Positions 17,496 through 25,566 of a DNA stretch of 64,000 nucleotides are shown piece by piece (the stretch's first letter is position 1; each line of letters opens with the position of its first letter). The stretch spans positions 3,534,001-3,598,000 of the forward strand of contig NZ_CP049256.1 in the NCBI RefSeq assembly GCF_011046485.1, read 5' to 3'. The translations under genes and the position numbers were made by a program. Under the pieces are notes generated by a model that saw only the letters and a list, made by a program, of their open reading frames with translations, was not told the origin of the DNA and did no database searches. Source of the stretch: Microbacterium sp. 4R-513. GTDB taxonomy: Bacteria; Actinomycetota; Actinomycetes; Actinomycetales; Microbacteriaceae.

Positions 17496-18371
17496 TCACC
17501 TCGTGGACTCGGGCTCCACGGGCACCCACAGCTCGGTCGTCGCAGTGCGGAAGTCGGGGGAGCGGTCCAGGATCGCCACGATCGACGGGCCGGGCCGGAG
17601 TCGCCATGGATTCGACGGGAACCACTCGCTCGCCGTCGCCGCCCAGGTCGACTGAAGCGCCGCGGGGTATGCGCCCGCACTGCGGAACACGGCCCAGACG
17701 CCGGCAGGAACATCGATCGCATCCAGACCCTCGGGCACGGGGGAGTCGTCCCGCATCGCGACGCCGTGGAGGTAGGTGAGCTCGGTTCCTTCGGTGTAGT
17801 CCGGATCGACGTCGGCGGTCACCTGCAGCAGGCCCGACGGCTCGGTGCTGCTGAGGGCCTTCAGTCGAGCGTGCTCCGCCTCGGGGAGCGCGGCGACGTG
17901 CGCCTGGATGTGCGGATTGACGCCGTCATGGATGAGGGGGACCCGAACGGCGTGGCCGACGAGCCGGAACGCGGGTCGGTCCGTGATTCGCGTGTCCATG
18001 ATGATGTTCCCTTCTACGGTCAGGCGGAACCTGAGCTGCGGCTGCGAGCGAAGGGGACCGCCGTCTCGGCGGAGGTCGCCGGGACGGACGCCGTGGACAG
18101 CGCGGAACGCTCGTCCGAATGCCTCGGTCGAGCCGTATCCGTAGCGCACCGCGATGTCCAGCAGGTCGTCCGCACCGATCACTTCCGCTGCGGCGACCGT
18201 CATGCGACGGCGACGGATGTACTCCGACAGCGGCATCCCGGCGAGCGACGAGAACATCCGGCGGACGTGGTACTCCGTCGTGCCCAGGCTCGTCGCCAGG
18301 CCCCCGACGTCGATCTCGTCCGTGAGACGCTCCTCGACGAGATCGACGACTCGATTGAGAATCGCGATCAC
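17496..18371 (-). CDS. AraC-family regulator with GyrI-like ligand-binding domain
   Basis: 291 residues. N-terminal double HTH (residues 8-105: VGGLATSLGTTEYHVRRMF and DIAVRYGYGSTEAFGRAFRAVHG), then a GyrI-like effector domain from about residue 125 to the end (AFRLVGHAVRVPL, GVWAVFRSAGAYP, LWVPVEPE). This Rob/BmrR-like layout usually senses hydrophobic or xenobiotic molecules. GTG start has GGAGGA 5 bases upstream. Divergently placed 250 bases from the patatin gene, which it may regulate. Confidence 0.9.
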   Translation of the reverse strand: MIAILNRVVDLVEERLTDEIDVGGLATSLGTTEYHVRRMFSSLAGMPLSEYIRRRRMTVAAAEVIGADDLLDIAVRYGYGSTEAFGRAFRAVHGVRPGDLRRDGGPLRSQPQLRFRLTVEGNIIMDTRITDRPAFRLVGHAVRVPLIHDGVNPHIQAHVAALPEAEHARLKALSSTEPSGLLQVTADVDPDYTEGTELTYLHGVAMRDDSPVPEGLDAIDVPAGVWAVFRSAGAYPAALQSTWAATASEWFPSNPWRLRPGPSIVAILDRSPDFRTATTELWVPVEPESTR

Positions 18372-18477
18372 AGTTCCTCCTTCGACATCGAGCCTCGCCG
18401 ACCGACCGCCCGCCGACCCGATGATCCGTGCCCGATTCGATCGTGCCGCACCGTCGCTCGTCGGCCGGGCGAACGGG

Positions 18478-18483
18478 TAGGCT
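18478..18483 (+). promoter_or_regulatory. Putative -10 box upstream of the leader ORF and patatin gene
   Basis: TAGGCT, identical to the -10 box seen before several other genes here, lies 39 bases before the ATG of the short ORF at 18522. No good -35 box is visible. Confidence 0.4.
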
Positions 18484-18521
18484 TCTCACCGAACGTGACA
18501 CGAGTGAAGGAGGTGAGCCCG

Positions 18522-18575
18522 ATGCACACACTGTCCATTCCGGGCGCTCCTTCGAGTTCACGATCGCGCGACTGA
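18522..18575 (+). CDS. Putative 17-residue leader peptide with perfect Shine-Dalgarno
   Basis: The ORF encodes MHTLSIPGAPSSSRSRD. AAGGAGGTGA at 18507-18516, fully complementary to the 3' end of actinobacterial 16S rRNA, lies 5 bases before the ATG, counted from the last matching base; it is the strongest ribosome-binding site in the window. The stop is 46 bases before the patatin ATG, which itself has only a weak site. Serine and arginine codons dominate the last eight positions. Translation of a leader that controls the patatin gene is inference; a neutral short ORF is possible. Confidence 0.4.
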   Translation: MHTLSIPGAPSSSRSRD

Positions 18576-18621
18576 CGTAGCCGTCGCAGGGAGCGCCTCA
18601 GCACTTCCGAAAGCTGCGAAC

Positions 18622-19545
18622 ATGAAGCACTCTCTTCTCCACGACGCGGAGCCCCGGTCCGGCGCGCAGTCGGAGCATCCATCCGGCAAGGCCCTCGTGC
18701 TCGGCGGCGGGGGATCGGCGGGCAATGCCTGGCTGATCGGCGTCGTCGCCGGCCTGTACGACGGCGGGCTCGACGTCACGACCGCCGACCTCATCGTCGG
18801 CACCTCCGCCGGGTCGACCGCCGCCGCCCAGATCACCGGAGCGAGCCCCGAACGGCTCCTCGCGGACGTCCTCGATGCGCCGGCGGTCACACCGGGCGGC
18901 GGTCGCCCCGCCCGGCCGACACTCACACGCACCCACCTCGAACGCATGAACGCGGTGATCGCCGACTCACGGGACGCTGCCGACATGCGCCGCAGGATGG
19001 GCGCCGAATTGGAGGCGGATGCCGCGTCCTCGGCCACCGGAAGCGACAGGTGGCGCACGATCGTCGCCGCACGGCTTCCGCAGCAGGAATGGCCGCGGCA
19101 GCGTGTGCTCATCACAGCTGTCGATGCCCGTACCGGCGAACCCGTGGTGTTCGACCGCGACAGCGGCGTGGAGCTCGCCGACGCCGTCGCCGCGAGCTGC
19201 GCCGGCGGCTTCGCGTACGCGATCGGCGACCGGCGGTACATCGACGGCGGCTATCGCACGAATGCCGAGAACGCCGATCTGGCGAGCGGCTACGAGAAGG
19301 TTCTCGTGCTGTCGCCGTTCGGCGGGCGCACGAGACTGCCCCTGGAGTGGCGTCTCGATCTCGTGACGCAGATCGACGAGCTGCGCGCTCAGGGCAGCCA
19401 CGTCGAGGCGATCTACCCGGACGCCGACGCGCTGGCGGCGTTCGGCGACGACGTCATGGATCCCGCGAGCCGACCGCCGGCCGCACGAGCCGGGCACGCG
19501 CACGGCGCCTCGCTCGCCGAATCACTGAGCGCCTTCTGGGACTGA
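18622..19545 (+). CDS. Patatin-like phospholipase family protein
   Basis: 307 residues. Oxyanion-hole loop GGGGSAGNAWLIG near residue 30, nucleophile elbow GTSAGS near residue 72, and catalytic Asp in YIDGGYRTN near residue 210: the Ser-Asp dyad is complete. Expected lipid acyl hydrolase; no signal peptide. The oxyanion loop departs slightly from the usual GGGxRG (SAGN replaces R/K-G), as seen in a subset of bacterial patatins. Preceded by a possible leader peptide and the divergent AraC regulator. Confidence 0.92.
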   Translation: MKHSLLHDAEPRSGAQSEHPSGKALVLGGGGSAGNAWLIGVVAGLYDGGLDVTTADLIVGTSAGSTAAAQITGASPERLLADVLDAPAVTPGGGRPARPTLTRTHLERMNAVIADSRDAADMRRRMGAELEADAASSATGSDRWRTIVAARLPQQEWPRQRVLITAVDARTGEPVVFDRDSGVELADAVAASCAGGFAYAIGDRRYIDGGYRTNAENADLASGYEKVLVLSPFGGRTRLPLEWRLDLVTQIDELRAQGSHVEAIYPDADALAAFGDDVMDPASRPPAARAGHAHGASLAESLSAFWD

Positions 19546-19616
19546 CCTAGCCTCGCCGAGGGGGAGCGTCCCTGGTTCGCGTGCCGCGCGGACCAGGGTC
19601 GCATCCGGTGGGTGAG

Positions 19617-19647
19617 TTGACATAATGTGCATTATCGGCGATTATAT
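19617..19647 (+). promoter_or_regulatory. Strong promoter with palindromic operator
   Basis: TTGACA (19617-19622) is followed by a 6-2-6 palindrome ATAATG-TG-CATTAT (19622-19635) and an AT-rich TTATAT (19642-19647) about 18-19 bases from the -35. The block is the most AT-rich intergenic sequence in the window. A repressor bound between -35 and -10 would shut the promoter. The regulator is not identifiable nearby. Confidence 0.6.
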
Positions 19648-19673
19648 CGACCGCTCGCACGCCGGAGCACGTG

Positions 19674-19679
19674 TAGCCT
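19674..19679 (+). promoter_or_regulatory. Leaderless -10 box of the second SRPBCC gene
   Basis: TAGCCT ends 7 bases before GTG 19687, so this gene may have two promoters, the other being at 19617-19647. Confidence 0.45.
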
Positions 19680-19686
19680 CTCCGCT

Positions 19687-20139
19687 GTGCCGCACCGCCC
19701 TCGCCACATCTGCACCGGAACGCTGACCGTGGCGCTTCCGCCCGAGCGGGCCTTTCCGCTGTTCACCGCGCGCGGTGAGACGCTCTGGGTACCGGGCTGG
19801 TCGCCCGAGTTCGTCTCAGACGTCGACGACGACACGCAGCCCGGCACGGTGTGGCGCACGCGAACGCACGAGCACGAGACGACCTGGATCGTCGTGGAGT
19901 CGCGGCCGCCCACAGCGGCGACCTACGCGCGCGTGACGCCCGGTCACAGCGCGACGACGGTCCGCGTGCGCCTCGAGGCGACCGTTACCGGATCGCTCGT
20001 CCACGTCGACTACGACCTCACGTCGCTCGACCCGTCCGCCGACGCGCTGCTCGAGCAGTTCGTCGCCGAGTACGACGACATGCTCGCCGAGTGGCAGCGC
20101 CTCATCTCCGACGCCCTGCCCAGGCTCGACGAGCGGTAG
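19687..20139 (+). CDS. SRPBCC-like (polyketide cyclase fold) protein
   Basis: 150 residues from GTG 19687; a longer reading from ATG 19627 is possible but would start inside the palindromic promoter. Bet v1/START-like features: LPPERAFPLFTARGETLWVPGWSPEF, a beta-rich middle, and the C-terminal helix SADALLEQFVAEYDDMLAEWQRLISDAL. Ligand unknown. Convergent with the DUF6510 gene 3 bases away. Confidence 0.85.
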   Translation: MPHRPRHICTGTLTVALPPERAFPLFTARGETLWVPGWSPEFVSDVDDDTQPGTVWRTRTHEHETTWIVVESRPPTAATYARVTPGHSATTVRVRLEATVTGSLVHVDYDLTSLDPSADALLEQFVAEYDDMLAEWQRLISDALPRLDER

Positions 20140-20142
20140 TCC

Positions 20143-20409
20143 TCAGGCCGACGCGATCTCCGCGGTGCCTTCGAAGCGCAGACGGATGCCTCCGCCCGCG
20201 TCCCGAAGGATCACGAGCAGCGTGTGGTCGCACGAGAGGCAGCGGACGATGGATGCCACGGCATCGCGCTCCACGGACACCTCTGCCATGTCGCCGTGCG
20301 CGCCGCAGTGAGCGCACGTGATCGTCAGGGATGAGGCATCCGTGCTCATCAATTCGGCCAGCACTCCCGCGAGGGCGTTCCCGTCCAGGTGCTGCACGTT
20401 CCGACTCAT
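20143..20409 (-). CDS. DUF6510 zinc-ribbon-like protein
   Basis: 88 residues. Two CxxC pairs, CAHCG (about residue 32) and CLSCD (about residue 57), form a likely zinc ribbon. The family is actinobacterial and of unknown function. The ATG overlaps the stop of the oxidoreductase gene (TGATG), so it is translationally coupled as the last gene of the three-gene molybdoenzyme operon. It might supply a structural or electron-transfer accessory role, but nothing in the sequence proves that. Confidence 0.85.
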   Translation of the reverse strand: MSRNVQHLDGNALAGVLAELMSTDASSLTITCAHCGAHGDMAEVSVERDAVASIVRCLSCDHTLLVILRDAGGGIRLRFEGTAEIASA

Positions 20410-21143
20410 CAGAGGCCCCCGAAGCGCTCGGTCTTGATGCGGCGCGGCGAGTGTCCGCGCGCCACGAGCTCGTGTGCGACGAACTCGACGAATCCCGTCG
20501 GGCCGCACACGTAGATCACCGGGTCGTCGGCGACGGGCCACACCGCGGCGTCCAGCGTCTCGGCGTCGAGGCGTCCGACGTGACCGGACCAGGAAGCCGG
20601 CGCCTCGCGGGTGTACGCCCACGCCACCTCCACTCCCCTGTCCCCCGGCACGGATTCGAGCTCATCACGATATATCGCGTCTTCCGGGGTTCGCACCGAG
20701 ACCAGGAGGCGGAACGGCTGGTCGCTGGCGGCGGCGAGCCGCGATCGCACCATCGCCCGCAGGGGCACGATCCCCGAGCCCCCGGCGATCAGCTGCACAG
20801 GCGAGGGATCCTCCTCGCGCCAGACGAAGTAGCCGCCGAGGGGTCCGAGCACTTCGAGCGCGTCCCCCGGCGCGACGTCTCGCACGAGGTACGGCGAGAC
20901 TTCGCCGTCGGGCACCTCGTCGACCCCGATCTCGACCGTGCCCCCCTCCCCCGCCAGGCCGAGCGAATAGGACCGCACAGCCTGATAGCCGTCCTCCGCC
21001 GTGAGGCGGACGTCGATGTGCTGCCCGGGCACGCTGCCCTCCCAGCCCGGCACCGAGAGCGTCAGGATGCGGGCGTGCGCGTTCGCCTCGACCACCGAAA
21101 GCACCGTGGCCTCCCGCCACGAAACTCGTCCGGCGCCCGTCAC
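20409..21143 (-). CDS. Ferredoxin-NADP reductase-like FAD oxidoreductase
   Basis: 244 residues. FAD-binding barrel with RSYSLGLAG (R-x-Y-S), NAD(P) domain with IAGGSGIVPLRAM and the YVCGPTGFVE terminal motif. No iron-sulfur cysteines, so it is a single-flavin reductase. GTG at 21143 is chosen because it overlaps the upstream gene's stop (GTGA); the first residues VTGAGRVSWREATV then lead directly into the first barrel strand. Likely passes electrons from or to the molybdoenzyme encoded just upstream. Confidence 0.9.
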   Translation of the reverse strand: MTGAGRVSWREATVLSVVEANAHARILTLSVPGWEGSVPGQHIDVRLTAEDGYQAVRSYSLGLAGEGGTVEIGVDEVPDGEVSPYLVRDVAPGDALEVLGPLGGYFVWREEDPSPVQLIAGGSGIVPLRAMVRSRLAAASDQPFRLLVSVRTPEDAIYRDELESVPGDRGVEVAWAYTREAPASWSGHVGRLDAETLDAAVWPVADDPVIYVCGPTGFVEFVAHELVARGHSPRRIKTERFGGL

Positions 21144-21733
21144 CAGTAGCGCTCCTCGGTCCACGGGTCACCGTGGATATGGTAGCCGTTCTGCTCCCAG
21201 AACCCCGGGTCGTCGCGGTCCTGCAGCACGAGCGCGCGCAGCCACTTCGCGCTCTTCCAGAAGTAGAGATGCGGCACGAGCAGGCGCGCCGGTCCGCCGT
21301 GCTCGGGATCGAGGGGCTCGCCGTCGAACTCGAACGCTACCCACGCCTTGCCGTCGAGCAGGTCGTCGAGCGGGACGTTCGTCGTGTAGCCCCCGTACGA
21401 ATGCGCCATGGCGAACTCGACGTCCGTGTCGACGTTCTCGAAGAGGGTGTCGAGCGAGACCCCGCGCCACTGCGTGCCGAGCTTGGACCAGCGCGTGACG
21501 CAATGGATGTCGGTGTCGATCGTCTCGATCGGCAGAGCCATGAACTGGTCCCACGTCCAGGTCGTCTGCATGCCCTTCTCGGTGCGGATCGTGAAACGCC
21601 AATCCGCGAGGTCGACGTCCGGCGTCGGGCCCGCTGACAGCACCGGAAAGTCCTCCGTCAGGTACTGCCCCGGAGGCAGCCTCGGGTCGGACTCCCGGCG
21701 TCGCGCGCCGAACCCGCGGGAGAAAACAGCCAT
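21140..21733 (-). CDS. Sulfite oxidase-like molybdopterin oxidoreductase
   Basis: 197 residues, only the Mo-cofactor domain of the sulfite oxidase/YedY (MsrP) superfamily. The Mo-ligating cysteine is in DIHCVTRWSKLGTQWRGV (about residue 79); GHGG-type contacts appear as PEHGGPARLLVPHLYFWKSAKW. Unlike MsrP there is no twin-arginine signal, so the enzyme should be cytoplasmic, and no MsrQ-like haem partner is encoded; instead a flavoprotein reductase follows. ATG with GAGGAGGGG upstream. Substrate unknown. Confidence 0.9.
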   Translation of the reverse strand: MAVFSRGFGARRRESDPRLPPGQYLTEDFPVLSAGPTPDVDLADWRFTIRTEKGMQTTWTWDQFMALPIETIDTDIHCVTRWSKLGTQWRGVSLDTLFENVDTDVEFAMAHSYGGYTTNVPLDDLLDGKAWVAFEFDGEPLDPEHGGPARLLVPHLYFWKSAKWLRALVLQDRDDPGFWEQNGYHIHGDPWTEERYW

Positions 21734-21851
21734 CGAACCCCTCCTCGCACAGCGATCGGCGCCCACGCGTCGACCGCCTCCAGGCTAGCGACGGCGAGGG
21801 CGGCGCGACAGCGCCGATCCGCCGGGGAACGGAGCAGGCGGAACCGGTCGA

Positions 21852-21857
21852 TAGCCT
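21852..21857 (+). promoter_or_regulatory. Leaderless -10 box of the AEC leader ORF
   Basis: TAGCCT ends 7 bases before GTG 21865, the start of an 11-codon ORF, not before the carrier gene itself. Confidence 0.5.
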
Positions 21858-21864
21858 GGAGGAC

Positions 21865-21900
21865 GTGGCATCCGTCGGCGAAGCGTTCCCGACCTCGTGA
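21865..21900 (+). CDS. Putative leaderless 11-residue upstream ORF coupled to the AEC carrier
   Basis: GTG at 21865 follows TAGCCT by 7 bases, the same spacing as other leaderless genes here. It encodes MASVGEAFPTS and its TGA (21898-21900) overlaps the carrier's GTG (21897-21899). The carrier has no Shine-Dalgarno of its own, so it probably depends on ribosomes finishing this ORF. Chance occurrence of the exact spacing and overlap together is unlikely but not excluded. Confidence 0.45.
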   Translation: MASVGEAFPTS

Positions 21901-22817
21901 TCGAGGCGCTCACCGGGTTCGCCGTCGTCGGCGTGGCGATCCTCGTCGGCTGGATCATCGGGCGCACGGACCTGCTCGGCGAACATGCTCGACCCGTCCT
22001 CAGCCGTCTGACGTTCTTCGTGCTGTCGCCGTTCCTCCTCTTCGTCGTGCTCGCGAACGCGGACGTCCACACGCTCTTCTCCGCGATGCTGCCGGTCTCG
22101 GCGATCGCCGCCGTTTCGATGATCGCGATCTACAGCGTCGTCGCGTGGCTCATCTGGCGTCGGTCCATCGGCGAGATCGTCATCGGCGCGCTGTCGGCCG
22201 GACAGGTCAACTCCAACAACATCGGCATCCCACTGTCGCTCTACCTGCTCGGCTCGGCGGCGTATCCCGCGCCCGTGATCCTGATGCAGCTGCTCGTCTT
22301 CACGCCCATCTCGATGACGATCCTCGAGGCCGCGACCGCAGGACGCTCCTCGTTCGGCCGCGCGCTTCTGCGCACGGCGACCAATCCGATCGTGCTCGGA
22401 TCCGCGCTCGGCACGATCGTCTCGGTCTCCGGCTGGGATCCCCCGCCGATCGTGATGGAGCCCGCGCAGCTCATCGCGAACGCGTGCGTGCCGGTGCTCC
22501 TCATCTCCTACGGCATCTCGCTGCACGGACAGCGGGTGCTCGGGCCGTCGGGCCGCCGACGCGACATCGCGCTCGCCTCGGCGCTCAAGCTGCTCGTCAT
22601 GCCCGTCGTCGCGTGGTTCGTCGCGGAGTTCGTGTTCGGACTGCCTGCGCACGACGTGCTGGTCGTCGTCGTACTCGCGGCGCTGCCGACCGCGCAGAAC
22701 GTCTTCAACTACTCGCAGCGCTACGGCGTCGGCGAGACGATCTCGCGAGACACCGTCTTCCTCACCACCGTGGGCTGCGTCCCGATCCTCCTGCTCGCGA
22801 CGATCCTGCTCGGCTGA
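21897..22817 (+). CDS. AEC-family transporter
   Basis: 306 residues with about ten hydrophobic segments in two inverted halves, matching the auxin efflux carrier (membrane transport protein) family. The polar break in helix 4, GQVNSNNIGIPLSLYLLG, and its counterpart ALPTAQNVFNYSQRYGVG are the conserved substrate-crossing regions. Bacterial members move malonate, malate or other small acids; substrate here unknown. GTG start with no own ribosome-binding site and a GTGA overlap with the tiny upstream ORF. Confidence 0.9.
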   Translation: MIEALTGFAVVGVAILVGWIIGRTDLLGEHARPVLSRLTFFVLSPFLLFVVLANADVHTLFSAMLPVSAIAAVSMIAIYSVVAWLIWRRSIGEIVIGALSAGQVNSNNIGIPLSLYLLGSAAYPAPVILMQLLVFTPISMTILEAATAGRSSFGRALLRTATNPIVLGSALGTIVSVSGWDPPPIVMEPAQLIANACVPVLLISYGISLHGQRVLGPSGRRRDIALASALKLLVMPVVAWFVAEFVFGLPAHDVLVVVVLAALPTAQNVFNYSQRYGVGETISRDTVFLTTVGCVPILLLATILLG

Positions 22818-22910
22818 GCCCAAGTGGCGGGCCGACCACCGCGCCGACACACCTCGTCACAAAACGGTGAACGCACCGCGGCATTGCCGAACCGCGTGCA
22901 CCGGCGGGTC

Positions 22911-22916
22911 TAGGCT
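22911..22916 (+). promoter_or_regulatory. Putative -10 box of the HdeD-like gene
   Basis: TAGGCT lies 44 bases before the ATG at 22961; here a leader with a GAAAGGG ribosome-binding site follows. Confidence 0.4.
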
Positions 22917-22960
22917 GTGGCAGAACGCTCACAGCAAACACTCAGAAAGGGCTCGCTCCC

Positions 22961-23521
22961 ATGTCCACCGAATCCGCAGCCGAGAAGTCGGCCGTCAACG
23001 GCATCCGCACCGCCTTCGGCGTCGGCGGCGTGCTCTCCGTCATCATCGGGATCCTGATCCTCGTGTGGCCCGGCAAGACCGCGGTCGTCGTCACGGCCAT
23101 CATCGCCATCTACGCGATCGCAGCCGGCCTGGTCTACGCGGGCCTCGGGATCTTCTCGAAGTCCAAGGGCGGGTGGGCGCGCGTCGGACACATCGTCCTC
23201 GGCATCCTGTTCATCCTGGCCGGCATCTTCGCCTTCGTGAACCTCCAGGCCGCCACCGGCTGGTTCGCCGTCTTCCTCGGCATCCTCGTCGGCATCCTGT
23301 GGATCATCGAGGGCATCGTCTCGCTCTCGACCCTCGGCGACGCCGCGTCGAAGGGGTGGACGATCTTCTTCGCCATCATCAGCATCCTCGCGGGCATCGT
23401 GCTGCTCTTCACGCCCCTCTACGGCGCCTTCGTGCTGTGGTGGCTGCTGGGCATCGCGCTCGTCGTGCTGGGCATCATCCAGATCATCCGCGCGTTCCGC
23501 TTCTCGGGCCGCGACCTCTGA
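22961..23521 (+). CDS. HdeD/DUF308 family membrane protein
   Basis: 186 residues, six predicted membrane helices in three similar pairs (each beginning near G-x-L-x-I-I-x-G-I). The repeated motifs IIGILILVWPGKTA, ILAGIFAFVNLQAATG and ILAGIVLLFTPLYG fit DUF308. HdeD contributes to acid resistance in E. coli; in actinobacteria the role is unknown. GAAAGGG lies 9 bases upstream of the ATG, and a strong terminator follows 14 bases after the stop, so it is monocistronic. Confidence 0.9.
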   Translation: MSTESAAEKSAVNGIRTAFGVGGVLSVIIGILILVWPGKTAVVVTAIIAIYAIAAGLVYAGLGIFSKSKGGWARVGHIVLGILFILAGIFAFVNLQAATGWFAVFLGILVGILWIIEGIVSLSTLGDAASKGWTIFFAIISILAGIVLLFTPLYGAFVLWWLLGIALVVLGIIQIIRAFRFSGRDL

Positions 23522-23535
23522 GTCGACGCGCATGA

Positions 23536-23570
23536 GAAGAAGGGCCCCGGAACTCCCGGGGCCCTTCTTC
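23536..23570. terminator. Bidirectional terminator between HdeD-like and S9 peptidase genes
   Basis: A perfect 15-bp stem GAAGAAGGGCCCCGG with a 5-base loop, followed by TTTCT on the plus strand and preceded by A-rich bases on the other. It serves both convergent genes. Confidence 0.88.
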
Positions 23571-23581
23571 TTTCTGCCGCT

Positions 23582-25565
23582 TCAGCCGACCGGAAGGTAC
23601 CGGCTCCACCAGTCCAGGATCGCCTCGAAGCGCTGGACGCGGTGCCGTGGCTGGCCGCCCCTGGTCAGTTCGTGATTCTCGCCGGGGAAGATCAGCAGCT
23701 CGGCCGGCGTGCCCTGGCGCTTGAGCGCCGAGTAGTACCGTGTGGCCTGCTCGAGCGGGCAGCGGAAGTCCAGCTCCGAATGCACGACGAAGGTCGGGGT
23801 CGTCACGTCGCGGACGACGGCCATCGGGCTCTGCCGCGCGATGTCCTCGGCTGAGACGCCGACGTACTCGTCGCCGAAGAACGAGCCGATGTCGCTCGTG
23901 CCCTGGAAGCTCTCGGGGTCGAGAAAGCCGCGCTCGACGATCGCGCCGGCGAAGCGGTGGTCGTGCGCGATGATCCACGCCGTCAGGTACCCGCCGTACG
24001 AGCCGCCCATGATCCCGACGCGCGAGCCGTCGAGCGACGGGTCGGCCGCGACCGCTCCCTCGAGGAAGTCGATGACGTCGTGGAAGTCCACCGTGCCCAT
24101 GGCCTGGCGGATCACCCGCCCGTGCTCGCGCCCGTAGCCCGCAGAGCCGCGAGGGTTCGAGTAGACGACGGCGTAGCCGGCATCCACCAGCACCTGCGTC
24201 TCGTCGAAGAGGTGCACGCCGTACGACGCGTACGGGCCGCCGTGGATCTGGAGGATGACGGGGAACGGCCCTTCGCCGGCGGGCTTGGCGACCCATCCGT
24301 GCACGGGGTAGCCGTCGCGCCCCTCGATGGTCAGCTCGCTGGGAACGGAGATGCCGGATGCGGCGGCCCCCGCGCCGAAGGCCGTCAGCGTCGTCGCATC
24401 CCCGCCGTCGACGAGCACGAGCTCACCGAACGATTCGGGAGTCGCGACCGCCGCGACCGTGCGGCCGCCGGACGTGGCGTGGCCGTTGACCTCGAGATCG
24501 CCGGCCAGCACCTCCGACACACCGCCCGCGCGGGTGACGCGGAGAAGCCGAACGCGACCGCGGGTGCGGTCCTGCACGAGGAAGTCCTCGCCGTCGAAAG
24601 CGACGTGGCTGCCCACCTCGCCGAGGTCGACCGTCTCGGCGTCGGTGAGCCGGCGCGGTTCGCCGTTCTCGACGACGTAGAGGGCGACGCCGGGTGCGAC
24701 GAAGTCCGTGAAGTCGGGTCCGACGTCGTTCGCGAGCAGCACGACGGTCCCGTCGGGCGCGACGTCGACATCGCTGATCGACAGGCCCGCGTCCCGCGAG
24801 ACGACCTCCCGCTCCCCCGCGCCGTCGTCGCCGACCGCCACGACGGTCGTGCGGAGGTCGCGCTTGCCGGTCTCGAGCACATCGCGCACCGTGAGGATCT
24901 CGCGGCCGAGGAAGGCGACGCCGGAATGGGATGCCTCGCCCTCGGTCAGCTGCCGGGGCTCCGCGGCCACGACGCGCTTCTCGTCGGGCTTCTCGTCCTC
25001 GCCGAGCACCCGTGCGGCGGGCTCGTAGAACGGCTCGGAGTCGGTCGCCGGAACGGCGATCGCGAACACGTGCGCCGGGCGGTCCGCGACGTAGCCGAGG
25101 CCGTTGGCGTGCCAGCGGATGCTCGTGATGTGCCGAGGCGCCTCCGCCGAGGCATCCAGCCCCTCGACCGTTCCGTAGCGGCCCTTCTCCGGCACCCGGG
25201 CGATGTAGGCGAAGGTTGCGCCGTCAGGCGCCCAGGCGAACTCCGAGACGCCGGCCTCGGCATCCGTCGCCTGAACCGGCTCCCCCTCCCCCGGCGTCCA
25301 CGACGAAGATCTGCGGCTTGCCCTTGCCGTCGCCGCGGAGGAAGGCGAGACGGCCGCCGTCCGGCGAGAGGCGGGGGGCGGAATCGGACGTGCCGCGGGT
25401 CAGGCGGCGCGGAGTGCCGTCCGGAAGGTCGACACGCCACAGCTGGCCGACCGCCTTGTTCGCGGCCAGATCGGGACGCGAGGTCGGGAAGACCGCGAAC
25501 GAGCCGTCCGGTGCGATGTCGGGGCGGCCGACGGAGACGAGCTTCTCGATGTCGTTCGCGCGCAC
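23582..25565 (-). pseudogene. S9 family peptidase (prolyl oligopeptidase type), +1 frameshift
   Basis: Predicted 661-residue acylaminoacyl/dipeptidyl-peptidase-like enzyme: N-terminal beta-propeller, C-terminal alpha/beta hydrolase. Catalytic Ser in GGSYGGYLTAW, Asp in SELDFRCP and His in GENHEL are intact. The N-terminal 90 or so residues (from GTG 25565: VRANDIEKLVSVGRPD) are in one frame and the rest in another. Frames meet at the C5-T-C5 tract 25282-25292; removing one base restores DAGGGEPVQATDAEAG. Either a sequencing slip in a homopolymer, a real recent pseudogene, or slippage expression. It starts 2 bases after the SDR stop, so it is in an operon with it. Confidence 0.85.
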
Positions 25566-25566
25566 G

